A stretch of 64,000 bases of DNA from Streptomyces griseoluteus (GCF_004784465.1 NZ_SRRU01000014.1:1-64000); one strand, 5' to 3'. Counted from the stretch's first letter, positions 16,273-25,566 are shown. Notes: generated by a model from the sequence alone, not told the origin. Made by a program: numbers and translations.

Positions 16273-16444
16273 CGCCGGACTCCGGTAAGAACACGGGAGT
16301 TGGCGGCGCCTGCTGCTCCAGCGTCTCTACCGGGCCGGCAGCTGCCTCTTCCCTCACGGCTACCTCGGGGGACAGCCGCCAGCGGCGCACCCCGGTGACA
16401 CCCGTGCGCCGGTGCGCTTCCGCCCTCCGGGAGCGCACCGGCGC
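16273..16444 (+). ncRNA. Candidate structured leader RNA ending in a strong hairpin
   Basis: The gap before the lipoprotein gene contains a stem CGCC-ACTCC / GGAGT-GGCG (16273-16305), a CGGCT/AGCCG stem (16357-16378) and a 13-base perfect hairpin GCGCCGGTGCGCT / AGCGCACCGGCGC (16406-16444) only 30 bases before the start codon. The order of stems followed by a terminator-like hairpin resembles a riboswitch or attenuator. I could not match it to a class I know. The last hairpin may simply end the DUF2236 transcript. Confidence 0.35.
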
Positions 16445-16474
16445 CCTCGCCACCCCCCCTACTCAGGAGCAGAG

Positions 16475-17011
16475 TTGCCCCCCACTGCCGCCGCCATCCC
16501 CCGCTTGTTCCGCCGCACCACCCTCCCCGCCGCCCTCCTGCTGCCCGCCGTTCTGCTCACCGGATGCCCCCTCGTCGACAGCGGCGGAAGCTGTGACGGC
16601 TCGGGCGCCGCGCGCAAGGACCTCGCCGCCCAGAAGGTGCTCTCCTCGCCGCCCGCCGGTGCCGCCGACCCCGCCAACTACCGTGGCGCGGGCGTCTCCA
16701 CGGGCTGCGATGACGACAGCGCGGGCCCGGCCTGGCTGCACGCCGGCCGCGTCTACGCCTTCCCCGGCACCTGTCAGGCCGTCATCGACCACTACACCCG
16801 CACCGCCGCTGCCCAGGGCTGGCAGAGCGGACCCGCCCCGCAGGCCGGCGCCGCCTGCTGGACCCGGACCGACGACGGCCGCCACCTGGTGCTCGACGTC
16901 GACTTCCAGCTCGACTCCTGGTCCCCCGTCCCCGACCCCGGCAAGGGCATCGGCTACGAGGTCACGGTCGGCTCCAACGCCGACGGCAGCGCGGCGAACT
17001 GCACCGACTAG
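16475..17011 (+). CDS. Secreted lipoprotein, unknown function
   Basis: This 178-residue lipoprotein precursor has an n-region IPRLFRRTT, a hydrophobic core LPAALLLPAVLLTGC and a lipobox cysteine at position 31. The mature part has six further cysteines, likely forming disulfides, and a motif-poor beta-rich region (LDVDFQLDSWSPVPD). The TTG at 16475 is chosen because CAGGAG stands six bases upstream and it gives a normal lipoprotein signal. The family is not recognised. It lies behind a hairpin-rich leader. Confidence 0.78.
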   Translation: MPPTAAAIPRLFRRTTLPAALLLPAVLLTGCPLVDSGGSCDGSGAARKDLAAQKVLSSPPAGAADPANYRGAGVSTGCDDDSAGPAWLHAGRVYAFPGTCQAVIDHYTRTAAAQGWQSGPAPQAGAACWTRTDDGRHLVLDVDFQLDSWSPVPDPGKGIGYEVTVGSNADGSAANCTD

Positions 17012-17050
17012 CCCTCTACCCCGCGAAGATCAACCGTGCTACCAAGAACC

Positions 17051-18610
17051 ATGCCTGCACACGAGGGAACCCGGACGTACGACGCCGTCATCGTCGGCGG
17101 GGGACACAACGGCCTGGTCGCGGCCGCCTATCTGGCCCGCGCCGGGCGCTCGGTCCTGCTGCTGGAGCGGCTCGGGCACACCGGGGGCGCGGCGGTGTCC
17201 AGCCGGCCGTTCGCCGGGGTGGACGCCCGGCTGTCGCGGTACTCGTACCTCGTCAGCCTGCTGCCGGACAAGATCGTCCGTGAGCTCGGGCTGGACTTCC
17301 AGGTGCGGGGACGGACCATCTCCTCGTACACCCCCGTCGAGCGCGGCGGCCGGGCCACCGGGCTGCTCGTCGGGGGCGGCGAGGAGCGCACCCGGCGCGC
17401 CTTCGCCGAACTGACCGGCGACGAGCGCGAGTTCACCGCATGGCAGCGTTTCTACGGCATGACCGGAGAGGTCGCCCAGCGGGTCTTCCCGACCCTCACC
17501 GAACCGCTGCCCACCCGCGCCGCACTGCGCGCCCGCGTCGGTGACGAGCACGCCTGGCGGGCCCTGTTCGAGGAACCGGTCGGGGTCACCGTCGAGGAGC
17601 ACTTCCGTGACGACCTGGTCCGCGGTGTCGTCCTCACCGACGCGCTGATCGGCACCTTCGCCGACGCCCATGATCCCTCCCTCGCCCAGAACCGCTGCTT
17701 CCTCTACCACGTCATCGGCGGCGGCACCGGCGCCTGGGACGTACCCGTCGGCGGTATGGGCGCCCTCACCGACGCCCTCGCGGACGCGGCCCGCGCGGCC
17801 GGAGCCGAGATCGTCACCGGGCACGAGGCCGTCCGCATCGACACCGACGGTCGCACCGCCGAGGTCACCTACCGCACCGGCGACGGCGAGGGCGTCGTTG
17901 CCGCCCGGCACGTCCTGGTCAACGCCTCCCCTCGCGAACTCGCCGCCCTCACCGGCGACCCGGCGCCCGAGCCCGCCGAGGGGGCCCAGCTCAAGGTGAA
18001 CATGCTGCTCAAACGGCTGCCCCGGCTCAAGGACAGCTCCGTCGACCCGCGCGAGGCGTTCGCCGGCACCTTCCACATCGCCGAGGGCTATCAGCAGCTC
18101 GCCACCGCCCACGCCCAGGCGGCCGCCGGTGAACTCCCCGCCGCCCCGCCCTCGGAGATCTACTGCCACTCCCTGACCGACCCCACCATCCTCGGCCCCG
18201 ACCTCGCCGAGCGCGGCTACCAGACCCTCACCCTCTTCGGCCTGCACACCCCCGCCCGCCTCTTCGCCCACGACAACGACGCCGTACGCGAGGAACTGCT
18301 GAAGTCCACCCTGGCCCAGCTCGACGCCCACCTCGCCGAACCCCTCGCGGACTGCCTGGCCACCGACGCCGACGGCCGCCCCTGCATCGAGGCGAAGACC
18401 CCGCTCGACCTCGACCGCGACCTCGGCCTGCCCGGCGGCAACATCTTCCACCGCCCCCTCGGCTGGCCCTACGGCGAGGAGGACACCGGCCGCTGGGGCG
18501 TGGAGACCCGGCACGCCAACGTCCTGCTGTGCGGCGCGGGCGCGGCGCGCGGCGGCGGGGTCAGCGGCGTGCCGGGACACAACGCGGCGATGGCCGTACT
18601 GGGGGAGTGA
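17051..18610 (+). CDS. FAD-dependent oxidoreductase (phytoene desaturase / PYROXD2-like)
   Basis: This protein of about 519 residues has a classical Rossmann FAD site at its start, DAVIVGGGHNGLVAAAYLA with ERLGHTGGAAVS, and a C-terminal FAD loop CGAGAARGGGVSGVPGHN. This is the amine oxidase/CrtI-like superfamily; similar proteins resemble carotenoid isomerases and PYROXD2. No carotenoid genes are adjacent. A GTG at 17036 is an alternative start; neither has a good ribosome site. An acyl-CoA ligase gene follows after 55 bases, so lipid-related redox work is possible. Confidence 0.85.
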   Translation: MPAHEGTRTYDAVIVGGGHNGLVAAAYLARAGRSVLLLERLGHTGGAAVSSRPFAGVDARLSRYSYLVSLLPDKIVRELGLDFQVRGRTISSYTPVERGGRATGLLVGGGEERTRRAFAELTGDEREFTAWQRFYGMTGEVAQRVFPTLTEPLPTRAALRARVGDEHAWRALFEEPVGVTVEEHFRDDLVRGVVLTDALIGTFADAHDPSLAQNRCFLYHVIGGGTGAWDVPVGGMGALTDALADAARAAGAEIVTGHEAVRIDTDGRTAEVTYRTGDGEGVVAARHVLVNASPRELAALTGDPAPEPAEGAQLKVNMLLKRLPRLKDSSVDPREAFAGTFHIAEGYQQLATAHAQAAAGELPAAPPSEIYCHSLTDPTILGPDLAERGYQTLTLFGLHTPARLFAHDNDAVREELLKSTLAQLDAHLAEPLADCLATDADGRPCIEAKTPLDLDRDLGLPGGNIFHRPLGWPYGEEDTGRWGVETRHANVLLCGAGAARGGGVSGVPGHNAAMAVLGE

Positions 18611-18665
18611 CCCCGGCCGCCGAAGATCTTGACCTCGCCGGGCGGCGGCCCGAGGATCGGCTCTC

Positions 18666-20159
18666 ATGACACAGGGACACGGCAGCACCGTCGACGGGGT
18701 GCTGCGCCGCAGCGCCCGCCGCACCCCGGCACGCGTGGCGCTGAAGTACGGCGACCGCACCTGGACCTACGCGGAACTGGACGACGCCGTCTCCCGCGCC
18801 GCCGCCTGGCTGCTGGCCCAGGGCCTGGACAAGGGCGACCGGGTCGCCGCCTACGGCCACAACTCGGACGCCTACCTCATCGCCTTCCTCGGCTGCGCCC
18901 GCGCGGGCCTCGTCCACGTCCCGGTCAACCAGAACCTCACCGGCGCCGACCTCGCCTATCTGCTCGACCAGTCCGGCAGTGCCCTCACCCTCACCGACCC
19001 GGCCCTCGCCGGCCGGCTCCCGGCCGGCACCCGCGCCCTCCCGCTGCGCGACACCGAGGACTCCCTGCTCACGGGACTGGCCGCCACCGATCCGTACGAC
19101 GGGCCCGAGCCGCGCACCGAGGACCTCGTCCAACTGCTCTACACCTCCGGCACCACCGCGCTGCCCAAGGGGGCGATGATGACCCACCGGGCGCTGGTCC
19201 ACGAGTACCTCAGCGCGATCACCGCCCTCGACCTGAGCGCCGGAGACCTGCCCGTGCACGCGCTGCCGCTCTACCACTCGGCGCAGATGCACGTCTTCCT
19301 GCTGCCGTACCTGGCGGTCGGCGCGACCAACACGATCCTCGACGCCCCCGACGGCGACCGCCTGCTCGACCTGATCGAAGCGGGCCGATGCGACAGCCTG
19401 TTCGCACCGCCCACCGTGTGGATCGCGCTCGCGGGCCGCCCCGACTTCCCCGACCGCGACCTCGGCGGCCTTCGCAAGGCGTACTACGGGGCCTCGGTCA
19501 TGCCGGTGCCCGTACTCGAGAAACTGCGCGAACGGCTGCCCGGGCTCGCCTTCTACAACTGCTTCGGGCAGAGCGAGATCGGCCCGCTCGCCACCGTGCT
19601 CGCCCCCAGCGAGCACAAGGGGCGCCTGGACTCCTGCGGCCGCACCGTGCTGTTCGTGGACGCCCGCGTGGTCGACGAGGAGGGCGCGGAGGTGCCCGAC
19701 GGCACCCCCGGCGAGATCGTCTACCGCTCGCCCCAGCTCTGTGAGGGCTACTGGGACAAGCCCGAGGAGACCGCCGACGCCTTCCGCGACGGCTGGTTCC
19801 ACTCCGGCGACCTCGCGGTACGCGACGCCGACGGCTACTTCACGATCGTCGACCGGGTGAAGGACGTCATCAACTCCGGCGGAGTGCTGGTCGCCTCCCG
19901 CCAGGTCGAGGACGCCCTCTACACCCACGACGCGGTCGCCGAGGCCGCCGTGATCGGACTGCCGGACGAGCGCTGGATCGAGGCCGTCACCGCCGTCGTC
20001 GTGACCCGCGGCGAGGTCACCGAGGACGCGCTGATCGCCCACGTCCGCGAGCAGCTCCCGGCCTTCAAGGCCCCCAAGCGCGTGCACTTCCTGGACGGCC
20101 TCCCGCGCAACGCCAGCGGCAAGATCCTGAAAAGGGAGCTGCGCGACCGACTGGGCTAG
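18666..20159 (+). CDS. Acyl-CoA synthetase (AMP-binding, FadD/long-chain type)
   Basis: This 497-residue member of the ANL superfamily activates a carboxylate with ATP and then forms the CoA thioester. Signature A3 is LLYTSGTTALPKGAMM (about 158-173), A5 is YNCFGQSEIGPLA, the hinge region is HSGDLAVRDADGYFTIVDR, and the catalytic C-terminal lysine lies in NASGKILKREL. It is probably in an operon with the preceding FAD oxidoreductase. The substrate is not readable. Its stop codon shares bases with that of the convergent phenylacetate-CoA ligase gene (CTAG, 20156-20159). Confidence 0.93.
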   Translation: MTQGHGSTVDGVLRRSARRTPARVALKYGDRTWTYAELDDAVSRAAAWLLAQGLDKGDRVAAYGHNSDAYLIAFLGCARAGLVHVPVNQNLTGADLAYLLDQSGSALTLTDPALAGRLPAGTRALPLRDTEDSLLTGLAATDPYDGPEPRTEDLVQLLYTSGTTALPKGAMMTHRALVHEYLSAITALDLSAGDLPVHALPLYHSAQMHVFLLPYLAVGATNTILDAPDGDRLLDLIEAGRCDSLFAPPTVWIALAGRPDFPDRDLGGLRKAYYGASVMPVPVLEKLRERLPGLAFYNCFGQSEIGPLATVLAPSEHKGRLDSCGRTVLFVDARVVDEEGAEVPDGTPGEIVYRSPQLCEGYWDKPEETADAFRDGWFHSGDLAVRDADGYFTIVDRVKDVINSGGVLVASRQVEDALYTHDAVAEAAVIGLPDERWIEAVTAVVVTRGEVTEDALIAHVREQLPAFKAPKRVHFLDGLPRNASGKILKRELRDRLG

Positions 20160-21451
20160 CGGGGGCGGAGGTCCACGATGCGGCGGATCTTGCCCACCGA
20201 GCGCTCCAGCGACTCCGGCTCCACGATCTCCACGGACACCGACACCCCGATACCGTCCTTCGCCGCCGCCGCGATCGACCGGGCCGCCGCCTCCCGCACC
20301 TCCGGCGTGGCACCCGGACGCGCCTCAGCCCGTACGGTGAGCGCGTCCATGCGCCCCTCCCGCGTCAGCCGGAGCTGGAAGTGGGGCGCCACACCGGGGG
20401 TACGCAGGACCATCTCCTCGATCTGGGTGGGGAACAGATTGACCCCGCGCAGGATCACCATGTCGTCGCTGCGCCCGGTGATCTTCTCCATCCGCCGGAA
20501 CACCCGCGCCGTCCCCGGCAGCAGCCGGGTCAGGTCCCGCGTGCGGTAGCGGACGATCGGCATGGCCTCCTTGGTGAGCGAGGTGAACACCAGCTCGCCC
20601 CGCTCGCCCTCCGGCAGCACCTCACCGGTGATCGGGTCCACCACCTCCGGGTAGAAGTGGTCCTCCCACACATGCAGACCGTCCTTGGTCTCCACGCACT
20701 CCTGCGCCACGCCCGGACCGATCACCTCCGAAAGACCGTAGATGTCCACGGCGTCGATGGCGAACCGCTCCTCTATCTCCCGCCGCATGCTCTCCGTCCA
20801 CGGCTCCGCCCCGAACACCCCCACCCGCAGCGAGGTGGAGCGCGGGTCCACGCCCTGCCGCTCGAACTCGTCCAGCAGCGTCAGCATGTACGACGGGGTG
20901 ACCATGATGACGCCGGGCCCGAGATCCTGGATCAGCCGCACCTGCCGGGACGTCATGCCCCCGGACGCGGGCACCACCGTGCACCCCAGCCGCTCGGCGC
21001 CATAGTGCGCGCCCAGTCCTCCGGTGAACAGTCCATAGCCGTAGGCCACATGGACGACGTCACCGGGCCGACCGCCCGCCGCCCGGATCGAGCGGGCCAC
21101 CATGTCCGCCCACACCGAAAGGTCGTTGTCGGTGTAGCCCACCACCGTGGGCAGCCCCGTCGTCCCACTGGACGCGTGCAGTCGCCGCACCCGCTCGCGG
21201 GGCACCGCGAACATGCCGTACGGGTAGTTCGCCCGCAGGTCCGCCTTGGTGGTGAAGGGGAAGTGCGCGAGGTCCGCCAGCGAGCGGCAGTCCTCCGGGA
21301 GGACCCCCGCCTTGTCGAAGGACTCCCGGTAGAACGGCACATGGGTGTAGGCGTGCCGCAGCGAGGCGCGCAGCCGCTCCAGCTGGAGTGCCCGCAGCTC
21401 CTCGGGCCCCAGCCGCTCGCCCGCGTCCAGCAGCTCCGTCTCATCCGCCAT
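20156..21451 (-). CDS. paaK: Phenylacetate-CoA ligase
   Basis: This 431-residue ligase of the PaaK branch converts phenylacetate, ATP and CoA to phenylacetyl-CoA, the entry step of the aerobic Paa pathway. It shows RLHASSGTTGLPTVVGYT (P-loop, about 90-107), YGYGLFTGGLGAHYGAERLG, VTPSYML, DIYGLSEVIGPG and the C-terminal KITGRSDDMVILRGVNLFP. ATG at 21451 is chosen with AAGGGA upstream. No other paa genes are in the window. A palindrome upstream resembles operators of TetR-type PaaR repressors. Confidence 0.92.
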   Translation of the reverse strand: MADETELLDAGERLGPEELRALQLERLRASLRHAYTHVPFYRESFDKAGVLPEDCRSLADLAHFPFTTKADLRANYPYGMFAVPRERVRRLHASSGTTGLPTVVGYTDNDLSVWADMVARSIRAAGGRPGDVVHVAYGYGLFTGGLGAHYGAERLGCTVVPASGGMTSRQVRLIQDLGPGVIMVTPSYMLTLLDEFERQGVDPRSTSLRVGVFGAEPWTESMRREIEERFAIDAVDIYGLSEVIGPGVAQECVETKDGLHVWEDHFYPEVVDPITGEVLPEGERGELVFTSLTKEAMPIVRYRTRDLTRLLPGTARVFRRMEKITGRSDDMVILRGVNLFPTQIEEMVLRTPGVAPHFQLRLTREGRMDALTVRAEARPGATPEVREAAARSIAAAAKDGIGVSVSVEIVEPESLERSVGKIRRIVDLRPR

Positions 21452-21499
21452 CGGGGCATCCCTTCGCACACGACACACTTCACGACACGCAATACGGAC

Positions 21500-21515
21500 G
21501 ACCGATCATTCGGTC
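21500..21515. promoter_or_regulatory. Palindromic operator candidate upstream of paaK
   Basis: GACCGATCATTCGGTC has 6-base perfect arms and a 4-base centre, about 50 bases before the paaK start. It resembles the ACCGACCG-type sites of TetR-family PaaR regulators of phenylacetate genes. The match is from memory of the motif. Confidence 0.5.
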
Positions 21516-21699
21516 GATCCTGCCAGGTCAGTAATTCAGGCCGTCGGGCCCTGGGCAAGAGGCGGGCCGGGATTTTTCCGTGCGCGACCCGGCACCCGCG
21601 TACACCCAGCCGCCACAAGGTCCCCCTCACGTGGCCTGTGCGGCGTCCTGGCCGGTCGCTAGGCTGAGCCGCGGACGACGTAATGGGAGGAGCACGGAC

Positions 21700-21942
21700 G
21701 TGGCCGAGAGCACCATCCAGCAGCAGTCGCTCACGGGCTGGGACAAGCCGGACCTGGATCTCAGCGGGGCCGAGTGGCAGTCCAGCAGCGGGGGCCGGGG
21801 CGATGTCCAGATCGCCTTCGTCGAGGGCTTCATCGCCATGCGCAACAGCCGGCGCCCCGAGAGCCCCTCCCTGATCTTCACCCCCGCCGAATGGGGCGCC
21901 TTCGTCCTGGGGGCCCGCGAGGGCGAGTTCGACCTCACCTGA
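21700..21942 (+). CDS. DUF397 domain protein
   Basis: This 80-residue protein has the DUF397 pattern: W near the start, SGAEWQSSSGGRGDVQIAFVEGFIAMRNSR split in two strands, then the SLIFTPAEWGAFVLGAREGEFD block. DUF397 proteins usually pair with an Xre-family regulator encoded next door and act in differentiation or antibiotic control. No Xre gene is adjacent here, so this is an orphan copy. GTG at 21700 with GGGAGG upstream. Confidence 0.88.
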   Translation: MAESTIQQQSLTGWDKPDLDLSGAEWQSSSGGRGDVQIAFVEGFIAMRNSRRPESPSLIFTPAEWGAFVLGAREGEFDLT

Positions 21943-22105
21943 CGCGACCGGGCGGACCCGGCCGGAGCCGACCGGGGGTGTTCCGGCCGCGATTGCCCAA
22001 CACGCGCCCCGCGCCGCCGCCACCCGCGCCCCGCCTGAGCGAGGCTGGCCCCGACTAAAGGCCCGCCCCGGCACGGGGAGGCCGCGTCCCGGGAGGTGAG
22101 GAACG

Positions 22106-23008
22106 ATGAGCGCTGTGCCGGTCATCGCCGCGGTCGACGGTTCCGAGGACAGCCTGCGCGCCCTCGACTGGGCCCTGGCGGCCGCCCGCCGCCGCGTCGC
22201 CCCGCTGCGCGTGGTGCATGTCCGCCAGTACGCGGCCTGGGGCCAGGCCGACATCCTCGTCGCCGGCCCGCCCGACGACAGCGGTGACCCCGTTCTGGAC
22301 GAGGTCCGCGACCGGCTCGCCGGCCTGCCCGACCTGCCCACCGTGGAGTACGTCGCCGTCGAGGGCGTGCCCGGCGCGGTGCTGCCCGAACTCGGCGCCG
22401 ACGCCCAGTTGCTGGTCCTCGGCTCACGCGGCCGGGGCGGCTTCGCCAGTCTGCTGCTCGGCTCCAACTCCGTCGCCGCCGCCCGCGACACCCCCTGCCC
22501 GGTGGTCGTCGTCCCCCGCCCCGGCCGCGAGGTGCACGCGGAGCCCCCGGCCGAACCCGGACGCCGGGTCGTCGTCGGGCTCCACGTCGACAGCCCCGAC
22601 GACGGTGTCCTCGGCTTCGCCTTCGCCGAGGCGTCGCTGCTCGGCGCGCGCCTCCAGGTGATCGCCGCCTACCCGTGGCCCGTACAGACGTGGTCCGCCC
22701 CCGGCCAGCTCGTCCCGCCGCCCATCGACCAGGTCGCCGTGGAGAGTGAGACCCGCGTCCTGGCCGAGGGCTTCCTCGGCCCGCTGCGCGCCCAGTACCC
22801 CGGTGTCGACGCGGAGGCCGAGGCGCTGCCGGGCGACGCCGCCGGACACCTGGTCGCCCTCTCGGCCGGCGCCGATCTGGTCGTCGTCGGCCGCCACCGG
22901 CGCCGGCTGCTCGCGCCCGCCCGCATGCTCGGCTCGGTCACCCAGGCCGTCCTGCTGCACGCGGCGAGCCCCGTCGCCGTCGTGCCCTCCAGCCCCGTCG
23001 AGGAATGA
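22106..23008 (+). CDS. Tandem universal stress protein
   Basis: This 300-residue protein has two Usp domains (about 4-140 and 152-298). The first begins VIAAVDGSEDSLRALDWAL and has the ATP-binding loop GSRGRGGFASLLLGSNS. In the second the loop is GRHRRRLLAPARMLGS, which lacks the GxxG spacing, so it probably does not bind ATP in the usual way. Usp proteins respond to hypoxia and starvation. GGGAGGTG lies upstream of the ATG. It is monocistronic as far as can be seen. Confidence 0.92.
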   Translation: MSAVPVIAAVDGSEDSLRALDWALAAARRRVAPLRVVHVRQYAAWGQADILVAGPPDDSGDPVLDEVRDRLAGLPDLPTVEYVAVEGVPGAVLPELGADAQLLVLGSRGRGGFASLLLGSNSVAAARDTPCPVVVVPRPGREVHAEPPAEPGRRVVVGLHVDSPDDGVLGFAFAEASLLGARLQVIAAYPWPVQTWSAPGQLVPPPIDQVAVESETRVLAEGFLGPLRAQYPGVDAEAEALPGDAAGHLVALSAGADLVVVGRHRRRLLAPARMLGSVTQAVLLHAASPVAVVPSSPVEE

Positions 23009-23079
23009 GCCCGCACCGGGGCATGCCGGGAGGGCTCCCGCACGCCGCCGGGCCCCTTCGGGCACGTACCATTGGCGGC

Positions 23080-23577
23080 ATGTCGTTCCTCCGCCGCCGC
23101 AGCGCCACTCCCGCCGGACCAGACTTCGACGTGCTGGCCATGGACCCCGGCGACTGGCCCGGCAACCTCGGCGCCGGCCTGCTGCCCGCACCCGACGGAA
23201 GCTGCCAGGGCGTATTCCTGCGCTACGACCTGTTCGGCGGCCGTGGCCCCGCCATGATCATCGGCAACCTCCCCGAGGGCTCCCCGGCCCGCGAGACCGC
23301 CGAGGGCGAGATCCCCTTCGAGGTCGCCCAGCTCCTGCTCGCGCTGGACAACGAGGAGGAGGTCACCGTCGTCGGCTCCGAGGACACCCCCGTCCTCCAG
23401 GGCGACAACCTGCTGATCGTCCGCCGCCTCAAGCTCTCCGAGGGCCGGATCTCCTGCGTGCAGTTCGACCGCAGCGACGGCGTCCTGGTGACCATCGCCG
23501 CCTGGGACCGCCCCATCACCGACGACCTGTACGCCCTGCTGAAGCCGCTCCCGGCGGAGCTGTTCCAGCAGGGCTGA
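23080..23577 (+). CDS. Conserved hypothetical protein, 165 residues
   Basis: I do not recognise a named family. The protein is acidic and soluble with a basic first ten residues (MSFLRRRSATP), then predicted alpha/beta structure with several short strands (AMIIGNLPEG, NLLIVRRLKL, ISCVQFDRSDGVLVTIAAWD) ending in a helix. Codon use fits its neighbours. It follows the Usp gene by 71 bases and may be its operon partner. It converges on the amidase gene. Confidence 0.7.
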   Translation: MSFLRRRSATPAGPDFDVLAMDPGDWPGNLGAGLLPAPDGSCQGVFLRYDLFGGRGPAMIIGNLPEGSPARETAEGEIPFEVAQLLLALDNEEEVTVVGSEDTPVLQGDNLLIVRRLKLSEGRISCVQFDRSDGVLVTIAAWDRPITDDLYALLKPLPAELFQQG

Positions 23578-23598
23578 GGCCGCCCGGTCCCGGTCCGC

Positions 23599-25566
23599 CT
23601 AGCGGCGGGCGGCCGCCAGGTCCACGTCCGCCGCGCGGACGAAGCCGACCCGGTGGCCGTACTGGATCTCGTAGTACAGGTCCTTGCCGGTGATCACCCG
23701 GTGCGAGTCCTCGGTGAAGGTGACCGCGTAGTAGTACTCGCCCGGCACCCGGTCACCGACGACGTACTTCTGCCCGGCCGGGATCGTGTACGGCAGCGGC
23801 ACCACCGACTGCGCCGGGACGCCCGCCGGGTACGCCTCCTTCTCCGGGTAGGCGCGGCCGTACACCGGGACGCTCGCCAGACCCGCCTTCGGGGTGACCG
23901 TGACCCCGGACGCGGGGACCGCGGTGGCCTCGCGGTGCGGGTTCCGGAACCACGCCTTCTGCCCCAGGTACCAGATCGCGGTCCAGTCGCCCCAGCGGTC
24001 CGCGACCACGTACTGCTGGCCGGTGGAGACGCGTGAGGACAGGTCGTTGACACCGTCGGTCGGGGCGGTGCCCAGGCCGATGTCCTTGATCAGCGGCGCG
24101 TTCACGTCGTGGTCGGAGTAGAGCCGCACCTCGCCGGAACCGTGTGCCGGGCACGTCTCGCCCTTCGTCGTGCAGCCCGTGTAGACCGGCTGGTTGGCCG
24201 CGTAGTCCGGCAGGATCGTCACCAGGCCGGAACGGCTGGTGCCGGTGCGCTGGAAGGGGTGGCCGAGCAGCTGGAAGTAGTGCCGCCAGTCCCAGTACGG
24301 GCCGGGATCGGTGTGCATGCCGGGGATCGTGGACGTCGTCGGGCCGGGCACGTTCTCGTGGCCCAGGATGTGCTGCCGGTCCAGCGGCACGCCGTACGCA
24401 CGGGACAGGTACTTCACCAGCCGGGCCGAGGAGCGGTACATCGCCTCCGTGTACCAGGCGTCCGGGTCGGTGAGGAAACCCTCGTGCTCGATGCCCACGG
24501 AGCGGGCGTTCACATCCCAGTTCCCGGCGTGCCAGGCGACATCCTTCGCCTTCACATGCTGGGCGATCAGACCGTCGGTCGAGCGGATGGTGTAGTTCCA
24601 GGAGACATAGGTCGGGTCCTGGATCAGGTTCATCACCCCGTCCCAGCCGCCCTCGGTGTCATGGATGACGATGTACTTCACCCGCTCGGCGGCCGGGCGC
24701 AGGCCCAGGTCGTGGTTGCCGTAGTCGTTGTCCCCGAACTCCTCGTACGGCGCCGGGACCGACACACAGGACACCGACCTCGGGCACTCGACGTCACCGG
24801 CGGGCGCGGTACGCAGTCCGGCCCGCTCCAACTGGGCCGTGTCGGGCTGGAGTTGCGGGCTCGCCTTCAGCTCGACCCGCTGGCCGGCGTCGGTGGTGCG
24901 CTGCTCGCCGGTGCGCAGCACGTCGTACACGTCGTTGGCGTACGCGGCGGCCGTCGCCTTGTCGTCGGCGGCGGAGAAGCGGGCCACCGCGCCGTACCAG
25001 GCGGCCGGGTCGGCGCTGAGGGGCTCGCCCAGCTCGCGCTGCGCGGCCGCCAGCAGTGCGGCGCCGCCCGCGATGTTGGCCGCCGGGTCGGTACGCAGCT
25101 CGGCCGCCGGACGGCCCGTCAGCTCCGCTGCGCGGCGCAGCGTGGTCAGCCGGGCGGGCAGCTTCGAGGGGGCGGGTGCTTCGGCTTCGGGGTGCAGCGC
25201 GGGACGCGTGTCGTCACCTCGGGCGTCCTCCGTGCCCTCCGCGTGGTGCTCCTTCGCGGCCAGCGCGGTACCCGCGTCGGTCAGGTGCATCGGGCCGTAG
25301 CCGCCGCTGACGCTGGGCGCACCGGCGTGCGCGTCCCAGCGGGACTGGAGGTAGGAGACGGCCAGCAGGACGCTCTGGGGTACGCGGTACTCGGCGGCCG
25401 CACTGCCGAAGGCGTGCTGGAGCCCGCCGTCCGGGGGATCGGTGGGCGCGGCCGGGGCGGCGCCGAGCAGCGGCAGCAGCAGGGCGGCCGTGGCGAGCGT
25501 TCCGGCGGTCCGCTTCAGGCGTCTGACACCGGGTGCGGACGACGGGTCGGGGGCGAATCCTCGCAA
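23599..25566 (-). CDS. Secreted N-acetylmuramoyl-L-alanine amidase (Amidase_2/PGRP type)
   Basis: This precursor of 655 residues starts at TTG 25566 with AGGAGG five bases upstream. A signal peptide covers about 1-42 (RRLKRTAGTLATAALLLPLL). An N-terminal helical region follows, with a lysozyme-like flavour (VLLAVSYLQSRWDAH). The amidase domain at about 290-435 carries the zinc ligands in IVIHDTEGG, HAGNWDVNARSVGIEHEG and HTDPGPYWDW. The C-terminus has SH3-like wall-binding repeats. It cleaves the amide bond between muramic acid and the stem peptide, probably during growth or sporulation. Confidence 0.92.
   Translation of the reverse strand: MRGFAPDPSSAPGVRRLKRTAGTLATAALLLPLLGAAPAAPTDPPDGGLQHAFGSAAAEYRVPQSVLLAVSYLQSRWDAHAGAPSVSGGYGPMHLTDAGTALAAKEHHAEGTEDARGDDTRPALHPEAEAPAPSKLPARLTTLRRAAELTGRPAAELRTDPAANIAGGAALLAAAQRELGEPLSADPAAWYGAVARFSAADDKATAAAYANDVYDVLRTGEQRTTDAGQRVELKASPQLQPDTAQLERAGLRTAPAGDVECPRSVSCVSVPAPYEEFGDNDYGNHDLGLRPAAERVKYIVIHDTEGGWDGVMNLIQDPTYVSWNYTIRSTDGLIAQHVKAKDVAWHAGNWDVNARSVGIEHEGFLTDPDAWYTEAMYRSSARLVKYLSRAYGVPLDRQHILGHENVPGPTTSTIPGMHTDPGPYWDWRHYFQLLGHPFQRTGTSRSGLVTILPDYAANQPVYTGCTTKGETCPAHGSGEVRLYSDHDVNAPLIKDIGLGTAPTDGVNDLSSRVSTGQQYVVADRWGDWTAIWYLGQKAWFRNPHREATAVPASGVTVTPKAGLASVPVYGRAYPEKEAYPAGVPAQSVVPLPYTIPAGQKYVVGDRVPGEYYYAVTFTEDSHRVITGKDLYYEIQYGHRVGFVRAADVDLAAARR

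Noticed and set aside
16261..16398. A 45-codon frame between the DUF2236 and lipoprotein genes
   Set aside because: It has no ribosome site, an Arg/Pro/Ala-rich composition, and it overlaps the paired stems of the candidate leader.
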